From JBCCGG01 sp039029395 (lineage in GTDB: Bacteria; Pseudomonadota; Alphaproteobacteria; Kiloniellales; JAKSDN01): a DNA stretch of 64,000 nt. The stretch is taken from NCBI GenBank assembly GCA_039029395.1, contig JBCCGG010000006.1, positions 1 to 64,000 of the forward strand, read 5' to 3'. A model generated the notes under the pieces. That model had not been told where the DNA came from. It ran no database searches and worked only from the letters and a program-made list of their open reading frames with translations. Numbering within the stretch: the first letter of the stretch is position 1; each line of letters opens with the position of its first letter. The position numbers and the translations under genes are program-made. This document shows, piece by piece, positions 48,872 through 58,122 of the stretch.

Positions 48872-51800
48872 GTAGACGCTCTCCTTCCGGATCGATGAAG
48901 ACGGGGCTGGCGATGCGGCAGGCGATGGTTTTGCCGCTGGCCAGGGGCGCGTGCAGCAACTGGTCCATCTTGTCTTGGCCACCCTTGATCAGCGCCAGCG
49001 CGATCGAGCGGCCCAGGTTCGGGCTGTAGTAGCTCGAGGTGACGTGGCCGACCATGGGCATCGGCGGGGCCTCGAGCGCGGTCTCGACCAGTTGGGCGCC
49101 CTCGGGCAGCACCTCGTTCGGGTCCTCGGTCAAGAGCCCGACCAGTTGCTTGCGGTCGGTCTTGACCATGTCGCTGCGGGAAAGCGAACGCTTGCCGATG
49201 AAGTCCTTGGTCTTGGAGAGGATCCAGTTCATGCCCAGATCGATCGGCGTGACCGAGCCATCGGTCTCTTGCCCGACGATGATGTAGCCCTTCTCGGCGC
49301 GCAGCACGTGCATGGCCTCGGTGCCGTAGGGCGTGATCGCGTACTTCTCGCCGGCCATCATGACCGCCTGCCATACAGCCAGGCCGTAGGACGAGGGCAC
49401 GTTGATCTCGAAGGCGCACTCGCCGGTGAAGGAAATCCGGAAGACCCGCGCCGGGACCCCGGCCACCGTGCCCTCGGTGAAGGACATATGGGGCAAGCCT
49501 TCGGGCGAAAGGTCAATGTCCTGGGTCAGCTCGGCCATGAGCTTGCGGGCGTTGGGCCCGGCGACCGAGATCGTCGCGTACTGCTCGGTGACGCTGGTGC
49601 AGGTGACGTCCAGCTCGGGCCACTCGGTCTGAAGCCATTCCTCCAGATGGCCCAGCACGGCGGCGGCATTCCCGGTTGTCGTGGTCATTAGGAAGTGGTG
49701 TTCGCCCAGGCGGGCGGTGACCCCGTCGTCCGACACCATGCCGTTCTCGCCCAGCATCAGGCCGTAGCGGCAGCGGCCCACGGCGAGCTTGGACCAGGCG
49801 TTGGTGTAAACCCGGTTGAGCAAGGTCGCCGCGTCCTTGCCCTTGATATCGATCTTGCCCAGGGTCGAGGCGTCGAGCACGCCGAGCGATTGGCGGACCG
49901 CCTTGACCTCTCGGTTGACCGCTTCCTCCATGGTCTCGCCGTCCTTGGGGTAGTACCAGGCCCGGCGCCATTGGCCGACATCCTCGAACAGCGCGCCGTG
50001 GCGCTCGTGCCAGGCGTGCATCGGGGTCTTGCGCAAGGGATCGAGGAAGTCGCCGACGTCCCGTCCGGCGAAGACGCCGAAGGTGACCGGTGTGTAGGGT
50101 GGCCGGAAGGTGGTGACGCCGACCTCGGGCAGGGGCAGGCCGACCTCCTCGGCGACGATGCCGATCGCATTCACGTTGCCGGTCTTGCCCTGATCGGTGC
50201 CCATGCCGGTCGTGGTGTAGCGCTTGACGTGCTCGATCGAGCGATAGCCCTCGCGCAGGGCCAGCTTGAGGTCGGCCGCGGTGACGTCATTCTGCTGGTC
50301 GACGAAGTGCTTGCCGCCACGCCCCAAGGGCTTGTCCGAGGGCACCAGCCAGAGCCAGCGGCCGGGTAGGAACTCCCGATCCTCGGACTCGAACTTCAGC
50401 TTCTTGCGGGTCTTGCGCTTGAAGCCCATCTCCTTGGCGGCGGTTTCGCCGGCCGCCAAGCCCTCGGCGATGCCGGCGCCCAGCCCGAAGGTGCCGTTGC
50501 AAGCGCCGACCGAGGCGCAGGCCTGACTCGCTTTGTCGGGCCGGAAGCAGCCCTGTTCCTCGTCCCACTTCAGGGTGCCCTTGACCTGGGAGAAGAGGTG
50601 CACGGTCGGGCTCCAGCCGCCCGAGCTGGCGATGAAGTCGCAGTCGATCGGCTCGACCCGGCCGTGGACCTCGCGTCCGCCCGCCTTCAAGGGCGCCACG
50701 TGGACCTTGCGCACCCGCTTGTCGCCCTCGGTGGCGATGACCGCGTGATCGCCCAGGATCTTCAGCCCCGCGGCGCGCGCCTCGTCGGTCAGCGGCCCTT
50801 CGGGCGCATCGCGCAGGTCGATCACCGCCGGCACCTCGATGCCCGCCTGCTTGAGGGCAAGCGCGGCGCCGTAGCCGCTGTCGTTGTTCGTGAAGACGAC
50901 GCCGCGCCGGCCGGGCATGACGCCGTAGCGTTTCAGATAGGTCTGGCAGGCGCTGGCGCTCATGATGCCGGGGCGGTCGTTGTCCCGGAACACCAGCGAG
51001 CGCTCGATCGCGCCGGTCGCCAGCACGACCCGCCCGGCACGCACCTTCCAAAGGCGCTGGCGGGGCAGGCCCTCGGGCCGGTCGTCGTGGCTCAGGTGGT
51101 CGGTGACCTTCTCCAAAAGGCCCAGGTAGTTGTGGGAGAAATAGCCATAGACGTTGGTGCGCGGCAGGATCCGCACCTCGGGGCACCTGCCGATTTCCAT
51201 CAGGGTGTCGGCGACCCAGTCGAGCGCCGGTTTGCCGTCGATGGTCTCGTCGTGCGCGGCCAGAAGGCTGCCGCCAAGCTGAAAGTCCTGCTCGGCCAGG
51301 ATCACCCGGGCGCCGCTCTGGCCGGCGGCGAGCGCCGCCGCGAGGCCCGCAGGTCCGCTGCCGACCACCAGCACGTCGCAGTGGGCGAAAGTCTTGTCGT
51401 AGCGGTCCGGGTCCGGGCTACGGGGCGACTCGCCGAGGCCCGCGGCCTTGCGGATGAAATGCTCGTAGGTCATCCACATGGAAGCCGGGCCCATGAATGT
51501 CTTGTAGTAGAATCCGGCCGGCAGCACCCGCGAGGCCAGGTTGTTGACCGCGCCCACATCGAACTCGAGCGCCGGCCAATGGTTCTGGGTGTGGGCCTCC
51601 AGGCCCTCGACCAGCTCGACCTGGGTCGCGCGGTGGTTCGGGTCGGTGCGCGGATCGCGGCCGAGCTGGACCAGGGCGTTGGCCTCCTCGGCGCCGGCCG
51701 ACATGATGCCGCGCGGCCGGTGATACTTGAAGGAGCGGCCGACAAAGTGCACCCCGTTGGCAAGCAGGGCAGACGCCAGGGTGTCGCCCACGAAGCCCTT

Positions 51801-51884
51801 CATGTCTCGGTCGTTGAAGCGGAACCACAAGGGGTGCTGCCGGTCGATGTGACCGCCGTCGGGCAGGCGATAGGCTTGGGGCAT
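48864..51884 (-). CDS. soxA: Sarcosine oxidase alpha subunit
   Basis: This 1006-residue large subunit demethylates sarcosine together with SoxBDG and can pass the methyl group to tetrahydrofolate. An N-terminal 2Fe-2S-like domain (about 15-100, but without the cluster Cys) is followed by an NAD/FAD fold with GSGPAG at 175-180. A second dinucleotide fold, CNGTFG-type linker and the aminomethyltransferase-like (GcvT) C-terminal half complete it. The protein has the full length for the family. ATG 51884 has a G-rich ribosome site 10 nt upstream. It lies between soxD and soxG and overlaps soxG by 8 nt. Confidence 0.93.
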   Translation of the reverse strand: MPQAYRLPDGGHIDRQHPLWFRFNDRDMKGFVGDTLASALLANGVHFVGRSFKYHRPRGIMSAGAEEANALVQLGRDPRTDPNHRATQVELVEGLEAHTQNHWPALEFDVGAVNNLASRVLPAGFYYKTFMGPASMWMTYEHFIRKAAGLGESPRSPDPDRYDKTFAHCDVLVVGSGPAGLAAALAAGQSGARVILAEQDFQLGGSLLAAHDETIDGKPALDWVADTLMEIGRCPEVRILPRTNVYGYFSHNYLGLLEKVTDHLSHDDRPEGLPRQRLWKVRAGRVVLATGAIERSLVFRDNDRPGIMSASACQTYLKRYGVMPGRRGVVFTNNDSGYGAALALKQAGIEVPAVIDLRDAPEGPLTDEARAAGLKILGDHAVIATEGDKRVRKVHVAPLKAGGREVHGRVEPIDCDFIASSGGWSPTVHLFSQVKGTLKWDEEQGCFRPDKASQACASVGACNGTFGLGAGIAEGLAAGETAAKEMGFKRKTRKKLKFESEDREFLPGRWLWLVPSDKPLGRGGKHFVDQQNDVTAADLKLALREGYRSIEHVKRYTTTGMGTDQGKTGNVNAIGIVAEEVGLPLPEVGVTTFRPPYTPVTFGVFAGRDVGDFLDPLRKTPMHAWHERHGALFEDVGQWRRAWYYPKDGETMEEAVNREVKAVRQSLGVLDASTLGKIDIKGKDAATLLNRVYTNAWSKLAVGRCRYGLMLGENGMVSDDGVTARLGEHHFLMTTTTGNAAAVLGHLEEWLQTEWPELDVTCTSVTEQYATISVAGPNARKLMAELTQDIDLSPEGLPHMSFTEGTVAGVPARVFRISFTGECAFEINVPSSYGLAVWQAVMMAGEKYAITPYGTEAMHVLRAEKGYIIVGQETDGSVTPIDLGMNWILSKTKDFIGKRSLSRSDMVKTDRKQLVGLLTEDPNEVLPEGAQLVETALEAPPMPMVGHVTSSYYSPNLGRSIALALIKGGQDKMDQLLHAPLASGKTIACRIASPVFIDPEGERLRA

Positions 51885-51899
51885 AGGGGTGCCGCCCTC

Positions 51900-52193
51900 C
51901 TAAACGTAGGTCTTGTTGGCGATCTTGGGCGGACTCTCGCCCATCTTGTAGACCGCCAGGATCTCGTCGGTAACCGTGTCGCGCAACAGGTTGAACCAGC
52001 GCCCGCAGCCGTGGGTATGGACCCAGCGCTCGGCCAGGACGCCCTTGGTGTTGTCCTTCATGAAGAGGTACTGGGCCCACTCCTCGTCGCTCAAGGCGGC
52101 CGGGTCCTCGGGCCGCGCGATGTGGGCTTCGGCGCCATAGGAGAACTCGATCTCGGCGCGCGCACCGCAGTAGGGGCAGGGGATCAGCAGCAT
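51900..52193 (-). CDS. soxD: Sarcosine oxidase delta subunit
   Basis: This 97-residue zinc-binding small subunit has CPYCGARAEIEF at the N-terminus and HTHGCGRWFN later, giving the four zinc ligands. ALSDEEWAQYLFMKDNTKG is the family's central block. ATG 52193 is chosen, as MLLIPCPYCG is the usual beginning; the frame extends to 52247 without a better start. It lies 15 nt upstream of soxA and 22 nt after soxB. Confidence 0.93.
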   Translation of the reverse strand: MLLIPCPYCGARAEIEFSYGAEAHIARPEDPAALSDEEWAQYLFMKDNTKGVLAERWVHTHGCGRWFNLLRDTVTDEILAVYKMGESPPKIANKTYV

Positions 52194-52215
52194 GATGTCT
52201 CTTCCTTGGCGCCGG

Positions 52216-53469
52216 TCAGTGGGCGACCGCGGCCGCGCCGTGCTCATCGATCAGATAACCGGTCGTGAAGCGGTCCAGCTTGTAGCCTTCGTTGAGCTTG
52301 TGGGGCTGATCGTTGGCGATGGTGTGGGCGAACACCCAGCCCGAGCCGGGGGTCGCCTTGAAACCGCCGGTACCCCAGCCGCAGTTGATGTACATGCCGT
52401 CAACCGGCGTTTTGGAAATGATCGGGCTGGCGTCCGGGCAGGTGTCGACGATGCCGCCCCATTGGCGCAGCATGCGCATCCGCCGGAACAGCGGGAACAT
52501 CTCGCAAATCGCCCCCATGGTCTCCTCGCTGACGTGCAGCGAGCCGCGCTGGTTGTAGCCGATGTAATGGTCGACGCCGGCGCCGATCACCAACTCGCCC
52601 TTGTCCGACTGGCTGACGTAGGCGTGCACGGCGCCCGACATGACGACGCAGTGGATGACCGGCTTGATCGGCTCAGAGACCAGGGCCTGAAGCGGCATGG
52701 AGTGCACCGGCAGGCGGAAGCCAGCCATGCCGGCCAGCACGCTGGAATGGCCGGCGACCACGATGCCGACCTTCTTGGCCTTGATCGTGCCCTTGCCGGT
52801 CTCGACCCCGGTGACCCGACCGTCCTCGATCTGAAAGCCGGTGACAGGGCAGTTCTGAATGATGTCCACGCCCCGGGCGTCGGCGCCGCGGGCATAGCCC
52901 CAGGCGACCGCGTCGTGGCGCGCCGTGCCGCCGCGCCGCTGCAGGGACGCGCCCAGCACCGGATAGCGGCCGCCGGCGCGCAGATCGATCACCGGGCAGA
53001 AGGCTTTCACCTGCTGGGGCGTCAGGAACTCGGAATCGATGCCGTTGAGACGATTGGCGTTGACCCGGCGGCTGACCTCGCGCAGGTCGTGCTGATTGTG
53101 GGCCAGGTTCATGACCCCGCGCTGGGAGAACATGACATTGTAGTTAAGGTCCTGGCTCAGGCCCTCCCACAGCTTCATCGCATGTTCGTAGAGCCCGGCG
53201 CTTTCGTCCCACAGATAGTTGGAGCGCACGATCGTGGTGTTGCGGCCGGTGTTGCCGCCGCCGATCCAGCCACGCTCGATCACCGCGACGTCGGTGATAC
53301 CGTGCTCCTTGGCCAGATAGTAGGCGGTCGCGAGGCCGTGGCCGCCGCCGCCGATGATGACCACGTCGTAGGCCGCCTTGGGCTCGGGCGAGCGCCAGAC
53401 AGACGGCCAGTTTTCGTGGTAACTCAACGCGTTGCGCGCCAAGCTTAAGAACGAATAGCGTTCCGCCAT
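52216..53469 (-). CDS. soxB: Sarcosine oxidase beta subunit
   Basis: This 417-residue flavoprotein subunit carries the active site where sarcosine is oxidised to glycine and formaldehyde or methylene-THF. FAD-binding VVIIGGGGHGLATAYYLAKEHG (about 36-57) and the ribityl-binding TIVRSNY (near 79-85) are present. So is His185 in GGTARHDAVAWGYA, the conserved His that in this family covalently holds FMN. The start at ATG 53469 (MAERYSFLSLARNAL) is the family's standard beginning. It is the first gene of the operon, divergent from the GbdR-like regulator. Confidence 0.93.
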   Translation of the reverse strand: MAERYSFLSLARNALSYHENWPSVWRSPEPKAAYDVVIIGGGGHGLATAYYLAKEHGITDVAVIERGWIGGGNTGRNTTIVRSNYLWDESAGLYEHAMKLWEGLSQDLNYNVMFSQRGVMNLAHNQHDLREVSRRVNANRLNGIDSEFLTPQQVKAFCPVIDLRAGGRYPVLGASLQRRGGTARHDAVAWGYARGADARGVDIIQNCPVTGFQIEDGRVTGVETGKGTIKAKKVGIVVAGHSSVLAGMAGFRLPVHSMPLQALVSEPIKPVIHCVVMSGAVHAYVSQSDKGELVIGAGVDHYIGYNQRGSLHVSEETMGAICEMFPLFRRMRMLRQWGGIVDTCPDASPIISKTPVDGMYINCGWGTGGFKATPGSGWVFAHTIANDQPHKLNEGYKLDRFTTGYLIDEHGAAAVAH

Positions 53470-53496
53470 GGAGCCTCGGCCTTCCCCCGATCTGTG

Positions 53497-53530
53497 CTGT
53501 CCGAAAGCGCTTTATGACCGCACCGGACAG
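53497..53530. promoter_or_regulatory. Dyad in the soxB-regulator intergenic region
   Basis: CTGTCCG (53497-53503) is mirrored by CGGACAG (53524-53530) across 20 nt, 28 bp upstream of soxB. It is a candidate binding site for the divergent AraC-type regulator, whose family usually binds direct or inverted half-sites in such promoters. No clear -35/-10 pair could be assigned. Confidence 0.4.
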
Positions 53531-53710
53531 GCCCTGCAAGCACCTTAGCAGGTCGCCGCAGGACGGCACAAACCACTCGATGGTCTAAATTTGGGCTTGC
53601 GGGTTAACGGCAGGTATTTTTCTATTAGCGACACTTTCAAAGTTGTGCCAAGATCCTCACAACGGACCTAAAGGTGCTGACTCAAAGCACTGGCAGAGTG
53701 GAACGGGAAC

Positions 53711-54724
53711 ATGTTTGGCTTTGCGCCCAGGGAACTGCCTCAACGCATCGGCTTCATTCTGGTGCCGCGCTTCTCCATGATCGCCTTTACCGCCGCGGTC
53801 GAGCCCCTGCGCCTAGCTAACCGCTCGAGCGGCCAATCCCTTTACACTTGGCAGCTCTATACCACCGACGGCGCGGCTGTGACCGCGTCCAATGGCATCG
53901 AGCTGCACCCGCACGGCGATTTGCAGGCCGCGGAGTCCTGCCACACCATGGTGATCTGCAGCGGCCTGGACGTGCAGCGCATCGAGGACAAGAAGCTGCT
54001 GTCCTGGCTGCGCCGAATGGACCGCCGGGGCGCCGATCTGGGTGCGCTGTGCACCGGCAGCTACATGCTGGCGCGCGCCGGCCTGCTGGAGGGCTACCGC
54101 TGCACCATCCACTGGGAGAACCTGGCCAGCTTCGTCGAGGAGTTCCCCGACATCGAGGTGACCTCGGAGCTGTTCGAGATCGACCGCAGCCGCTTCACCT
54201 GTTCGGGCGGCACCGGCGCGATCGACATGATGCTCAACGTCATGGCGGTGCAGCACGGCCACGAGCTGGCCGCGTCGGTCGCCGACCAGTTCATGCACGA
54301 GCGCATCCGCGACCAGCACGACCACCAGCGTGTCTCCCTGCCGGCCCGTCTGGGGGTGCGCCACCCGAAGCTTCTGGCGGTCATCGAGCTGATGGAGCAG
54401 AACCTGGAAGAGCCCTTGTCGCGGGTCGATCTGGCCAAGGACGCCAGCCTCTCGACCCGCCAGCTCGAGCGACTGTTCCGCAAGTATCTGAAGCGCTCGC
54501 CGGCGCGCTACTATCTGGAGCTCCGGCTCAATAAGGCGCGGCTTCTGTTGTTGCAGACCGACATGTCGGTGATCGACGTGGCGCTTGCCTGCGGCTTCGT
54601 CTCGGCGTCCCACTTCTCCAAATGCTACAGGGACTTTTTTGGCCGCACCCCCAGAAAGGAGCGGGGCCTGCCGGCGACCGCCGCCAACGGCGCGACGGGC
54701 GAGCCAGTACCGGCGGCCGGCTAA
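53711..54724 (+). CDS. GlxA-type AraC-family regulator, GbdR-like
   Basis: This 337-residue transcription factor has an N-terminal DJ-1/PfpI-like ligand-sensing domain (about 10-180) and a C-terminal AraC double helix-turn-helix (about 225-320: LSTRQLERLFRKYLKRSPARYYLELRLNKARLLL and IDVALACGFVSASHFSKCYRDFFGRTP). The opening RIGFILVPRFSMIAFTAAVEPLRLANRSS and LCTGSYMLARAGLLEGYRCTIHWE match regulators of glycine betaine and carnitine catabolism (GbdR, CdhR). It is divergent from soxB with about 240 bp between, so it probably activates the soxBDAG operon in response to dimethylglycine or betaine. The name GbdR is withheld because specificity is not shown. Confidence 0.85.
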   Translation: MFGFAPRELPQRIGFILVPRFSMIAFTAAVEPLRLANRSSGQSLYTWQLYTTDGAAVTASNGIELHPHGDLQAAESCHTMVICSGLDVQRIEDKKLLSWLRRMDRRGADLGALCTGSYMLARAGLLEGYRCTIHWENLASFVEEFPDIEVTSELFEIDRSRFTCSGGTGAIDMMLNVMAVQHGHELAASVADQFMHERIRDQHDHQRVSLPARLGVRHPKLLAVIELMEQNLEEPLSRVDLAKDASLSTRQLERLFRKYLKRSPARYYLELRLNKARLLLLQTDMSVIDVALACGFVSASHFSKCYRDFFGRTPRKERGLPATAANGATGEPVPAAG

Positions 54725-54778
54725 TCACATTCCCGTGGGTCTCGATTAGGTCTCTTCCCGCTCGCCTATGATGGCGCC

Positions 54779-55156
54779 ATGCGGCGCTTTATCGTCCTTC
54801 TGTTTCTGATCCAGCTTGGTGTCTTGCCGAGCCTTGCATTGGCCCAGGAGCAACCCGTCATGCTGCGCCTACAGCTCGCGGTCTGCGAAGCCCTGCAACC
54901 CGGCTTCCCGAGCGAGCGCCTGGCGACCGGGCGGGTCACGGTCGACGGCGTCACCGAGGAGACCCGCTGGCCGACCGTGCCGATTTCCCTGCCCGAGAGT
55001 CTGGCCGCGCGGGCCGGATTGGCGGGCGACGCTATCGTCTCGACCAGTGTCGAGCAGGGTGAAGTCCTGGCCAACGGCGCACCGCTGACGCCCGAGGGCC
55101 GGGCCCTGCTCAGCGACCTCTGCGCCCAATTGGCGCAGCGGACGGGTACTGAATGA
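54779..55156 (+). CDS. Hypothetical exported protein
   Basis: This 125-residue protein has a signal peptide (MRRFIVLLFLIQLGVLPSLALAQ, cleavage ALA-Q). The mature part of about 100 residues has two Cys (VCEAL and LCAQL) and no known motif. It stands between the regulator and the convergent esterase gene. Base use is ordinary. Confidence 0.65.
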   Translation: MRRFIVLLFLIQLGVLPSLALAQEQPVMLRLQLAVCEALQPGFPSERLATGRVTVDGVTEETRWPTVPISLPESLAARAGLAGDAIVSTSVEQGEVLANGAPLTPEGRALLSDLCAQLAQRTGTE

Positions 55157-55168
55157 GTCACATCCGAC

Positions 55169-56110
55169 TTACTTTGCAAAGACGCTCAGGAAGCGCCAGA
55201 TCTCTTCCGCGCTCTCGATGTCCTGATTGCGGGGACCGAAGCGCTCGGTCCAGCGCGCGGGCCCAGGCGTGAAGCTTGGCGCCTGATGGCCGCCACCCTC
55301 GATGCGCAGTAGCTTGACGCTGTCCGGTGTCGCGCAGCCGGTCCAAGTGACCGCACGCACGCGGCTGCTGTCTTCCACGACGCGGTCGGCCATCAGAGTC
55401 CAGCTCTGAGCATCGCAGCCGTGAAGCTTGCGCCATAGCTCCATGGTTTCGGGTATCGAGACTTCGCGTCCGCCCGAGAAGAGCCAGCCGTCATAAGGCA
55501 GAATCGGGTCTCTGGTGCCGGCAATGACCAGAATCGGCGGCACGAAGTCCGGAGCACAGCTATCGTAATGTGGCTGATGCATGGACCCGGCGATCGGCAC
55601 GGCGGCGGCGAAGACGCCTGGCCCGTCGAGGCAAAGCAGGCGGTAGGACAAGATTGCGCCGTCGGAGAACCCGGTCAGGTAGATCCTGTTCGGGTCGGCA
55701 ATCCCTTTAGCGACCATATCGGCCACGAGGCCATGGATATAGCCCACGTCGTCGGCCGGCTCGCCGCTTTCCAGCGTGGTGTCCTTCAGTCCCGGGAAGA
55801 GATTCCATTGACCGTGCAGGGCGACCGGATAGAGGGTGACGAAACCCTCCCGTTGGGCAATCTCGTCGAGTTTTGCCCAGAGGTGTTCGGCAAGCCGGTG
55901 AGATCCGCGGACCGCTTCGCCCTTGCCGCTATAGCCGTGCAGCGCGACGACCAGGGGGCGTGGCGCGTTTTCGACCGGCTTGTCATTGTGGATGTAGTAG
56001 GCGCGCTCCGTCTCCTGGTGGAGAAAGTTTCGCTTCTCAAGCGCCGCGGCCGGGCCGGATGGCGCGAGCCCGAGCAGGAGACACAGCGTAAGCGCGAGGC
56101 GTTTTGTCAT
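55169..56110 (-). CDS. Exported PHB depolymerase-like esterase (alpha/beta hydrolase)
   Basis: This 313-residue secreted or periplasmic hydrolase has a signal peptide (about 1-24, AAA-L), then LVVALHGYSGKGE (the oxyanion-hole strand-turn), GFVTLYPVALHGQWN and the nucleophile elbow GFSDGAILS. The catalytic Asp is likely in AGTRDPILPYDG and the His in EGGGHQAPS. This is the pattern of LpqC/PhaZ-type polyhydroxybutyrate depolymerases and feruloyl esterases. The substrate is not determined. ATG at 56110. Confidence 0.85.
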   Translation of the reverse strand: MTKRLALTLCLLLGLAPSGPAAALEKRNFLHQETERAYYIHNDKPVENAPRPLVVALHGYSGKGEAVRGSHRLAEHLWAKLDEIAQREGFVTLYPVALHGQWNLFPGLKDTTLESGEPADDVGYIHGLVADMVAKGIADPNRIYLTGFSDGAILSYRLLCLDGPGVFAAAVPIAGSMHQPHYDSCAPDFVPPILVIAGTRDPILPYDGWLFSGGREVSIPETMELWRKLHGCDAQSWTLMADRVVEDSSRVRAVTWTGCATPDSVKLLRIEGGGHQAPSFTPGPARWTERFGPRNQDIESAEEIWRFLSVFAK

Positions 56111-56191
56111 CCGACGTGAGTCTATTACTTAGAATCTGCAATCTGAAGTGTAGCGAGCCTACGCGGTTCCGCAAGGCATCCATGGGGGACC

Positions 56192-56830
56192 CTAGCGCTC
56201 GGCCGCCAGCTTGAGGCCGAAGCCGACGAAGAGCGCGCCGGCGGCGGCCATCACCCAGCGCTGAGCCCGGCGGTAGGCCCGGGCAACCGGGCCGCTTGCC
56301 ATGGCCAGCGCGACGATGGCGTACCAGGCGGCGGCGATCGTGACCACGCTGGAGATCACCAAGAGGTCGAACCACAAGGGCGCGGTCGGCGGCACGGCGA
56401 CTGCGAAGAGGCTGGTGAAGAAAGCGGCCGCCTTGGGGTTGCTGAGATCGACCAGGAGGCCGCGCCGGAAGGCTCGCCAGCCGGCCAAAGGTGGACTGGC
56501 GACAGCGGTCGTCGCCGGCCTCTTGCGCGCGCCCCAAATCATTTGGGCGCCCATGTAAACCAAATAGAGCGCCCCCAGGATCTTGACGATCTGGTAGAGC
56601 CAGGCGGCGTTGCGGAACAGAAGGCCCAGGCCCAGCAGGCTGGCCGCCGCCCAAATCGTGGTGCCGAACGCGATGCCGGCGACCACCAGGTGGGCCGCGC
56701 GCCGGGAGCCGGTCAGCGCCGCGTGGCAGGTCGCGACGAAGTTCGGCCCGGGGCTCACCACGGTAACCAGCCAGATGCCGGCGATGGTCAGGAAACTGGC
56801 GGCGAGCGCCGGGTCGAGAGCGAGAGTCAT
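56192..56830 (-). CDS. LysE-family exporter
   Basis: This 212-residue inner-membrane transporter has about six helices and the family motifs VSPGPNFVATCHAALTGSRRAA and LLVDLSNPKAAAFFTSLFAVAVP. It is a second LysE-family member in the window (the other is at 20161-20802), but the two are clearly divergent. It exports an amino acid or other small metabolite; the cargo cannot be read. Start at ATG 56830. Confidence 0.87.
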   Translation of the reverse strand: MTLALDPALAASFLTIAGIWLVTVVSPGPNFVATCHAALTGSRRAAHLVVAGIAFGTTIWAAASLLGLGLLFRNAAWLYQIVKILGALYLVYMGAQMIWGARKRPATTAVASPPLAGWRAFRRGLLVDLSNPKAAAFFTSLFAVAVPPTAPLWFDLLVISSVVTIAAAWYAIVALAMASGPVARAYRRAQRWVMAAAGALFVGFGLKLAAER

Positions 56831-56926
56831 GATGGAATCAGCTTAGCCGAGCTGTCGCACGGCGCCAAGCCGGACATGGATTCCAGATCTTGGCTCCGAT
56901 AGGCTCCCCGGGCGAAGGAGATGCGA

Positions 56927-57760
56927 GTGCAACGACGCCCTGCCGATCTAAGCAAGTCCGAGAACCTCGCCCACCAGGTCACCCGGCACTATGGCCACGA
57001 CGACCTGGAGGTGGGCGTCGCCGCTGCCTTGGCCGCCCATGGAAGCGGACCAGATGGTCTGGGCGATTTCGACGAGCTGCACGTGGGCGGTCGAGACGCA
57101 ACCCGGTCGCTTGCCGAGAAGCTGCCCCTGGGTGAGGGGCGGCACCTACTCGATGTGGGATCGGGCGTCGGCGGCGCGGCGCGACTGCTCGCGGCCGAGC
57201 GCGGCTGGTGGGTCACCGGCATCGATTTGACGGAACCCTACTGCCGGGTGGCGCGGGATCTGACTGCGCAGTCCGGTCTGGCGGAGCGAGCGGGCTTTGT
57301 CGTCGGCAACGCCCTCTCGCTTCCCTTCGCCGACGACACCTTTCAAGCCACGACCAGTGTGCATGCCGCGATGAACATCCCCGACAAGGCTGCGCTCTAC
57401 CGGGAAATCCGGCGCGTGCTATCGCCGAGCGGACGCTTTGCGCTCTATGACCTGCTGCAAGGCCTGGGCGGCGCGACCCGCTTTCCGGTGCCTTGGGCCG
57501 ATGACGAGGCGACCAGCTTCCTGGTCGGCCCGGAGGCGCTGCGGGCCCATCTGGAAGAAGCCGGTTTCCAGATCCTTGCGTTTGAAAGCCGGGCCGTCGC
57601 GGGCAAAGCCTTCTATGAGCGCGCGGCCAAGCCGAGCGATCTGGCGCGGGCCGGTGTGCGGCTCTTCCTGGGGGCCGACTACAAGGGCAAGATGGCCAAC
57701 CTCAAGCTGAACGTTTTGGAAGAGCGGGTCGTGCCCTGGCTGGTGGTCTGCCAGGCGTGA
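56927..57760 (+). CDS. Class I SAM methyltransferase, sarcosine/dimethylglycine-methyltransferase-like
   Basis: This 277-residue enzyme has the pattern of methyltransferases related to glycine/sarcosine N-methylation and UbiE. DLEVGVAAALAAHG, FDELHVGGRDATRSLAEKL, the SAM-binding LLDVGSGVGGAARLLAAERG (about 72-90), GIDLTEPYC and SVHAAMNIPDKAALYREIRRVLSPSGRFALYD are present. Start GTG 56927 is favoured over ATG 56921 because AAGGAG lies directly against the ATG but 6 nt from the GTG. If it methylates sarcosine or dimethylglycine it could make betaine, opposite to sarcosine oxidase; this is only a similarity. Confidence 0.82.
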   Translation: MQRRPADLSKSENLAHQVTRHYGHDDLEVGVAAALAAHGSGPDGLGDFDELHVGGRDATRSLAEKLPLGEGRHLLDVGSGVGGAARLLAAERGWWVTGIDLTEPYCRVARDLTAQSGLAERAGFVVGNALSLPFADDTFQATTSVHAAMNIPDKAALYREIRRVLSPSGRFALYDLLQGLGGATRFPVPWADDEATSFLVGPEALRAHLEEAGFQILAFESRAVAGKAFYERAAKPSDLARAGVRLFLGADYKGKMANLKLNVLEERVVPWLVVCQA

Positions 57761-57762
57761 GC

Positions 57763-58122
57763 TCAGTTACCACGCGTGGCGTTCCAGCCCTCTGGGCCGA
57801 AGACATGGGGCCCGAGCGGCGGGTCGTCCTTGCTGCGCGGGATCACATGGAAGTGGGCGACGTGGCTGTCAACGTCGCCGATTGCCAGCACGTAGGTGCG
57901 CTCGGCCCCCTCATCGGCGCAGAGGCGCCCCGAGAGTTCGCTGATCAGCGATCCCATCGCGGCCCATTCCTCGGGCGTCACCTCGCTTAGGCTCGTTCTG
58001 TGCTGCACGGACATGACGACCCGGTGGCCGGGAAACTGTGGCTGAGGGAAGGCGATCACCCGCGCCAGGGCGCTCGGATCCTCGCCGAGCGACGGCGCAT
58101 CGCAGAGTCGGCAGTCGGTCAT
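57763..58122 (-). CDS. HIT-family protein
   Basis: This 119-residue histidine-triad nucleotide-binding hydrolase-like protein has the triad region DSHVAHFHVIPR with His-x-His spacing and the start of a zinc-type CRLCDAP. Members cleave nucleoside-phosphoramidates or dinucleotides. Its ATG overlaps the stop region of the following TMADH-family gene by 4 nt in the same direction (58119-58122), so it is translationally coupled downstream of it. Substrate unknown. Confidence 0.85.
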   Translation of the reverse strand: MTDCRLCDAPSLGEDPSALARVIAFPQPQFPGHRVVMSVQHRTSLSEVTPEEWAAMGSLISELSGRLCADEGAERTYVLAIGDVDSHVAHFHVIPRSKDDPPLGPHVFGPEGWNATRGN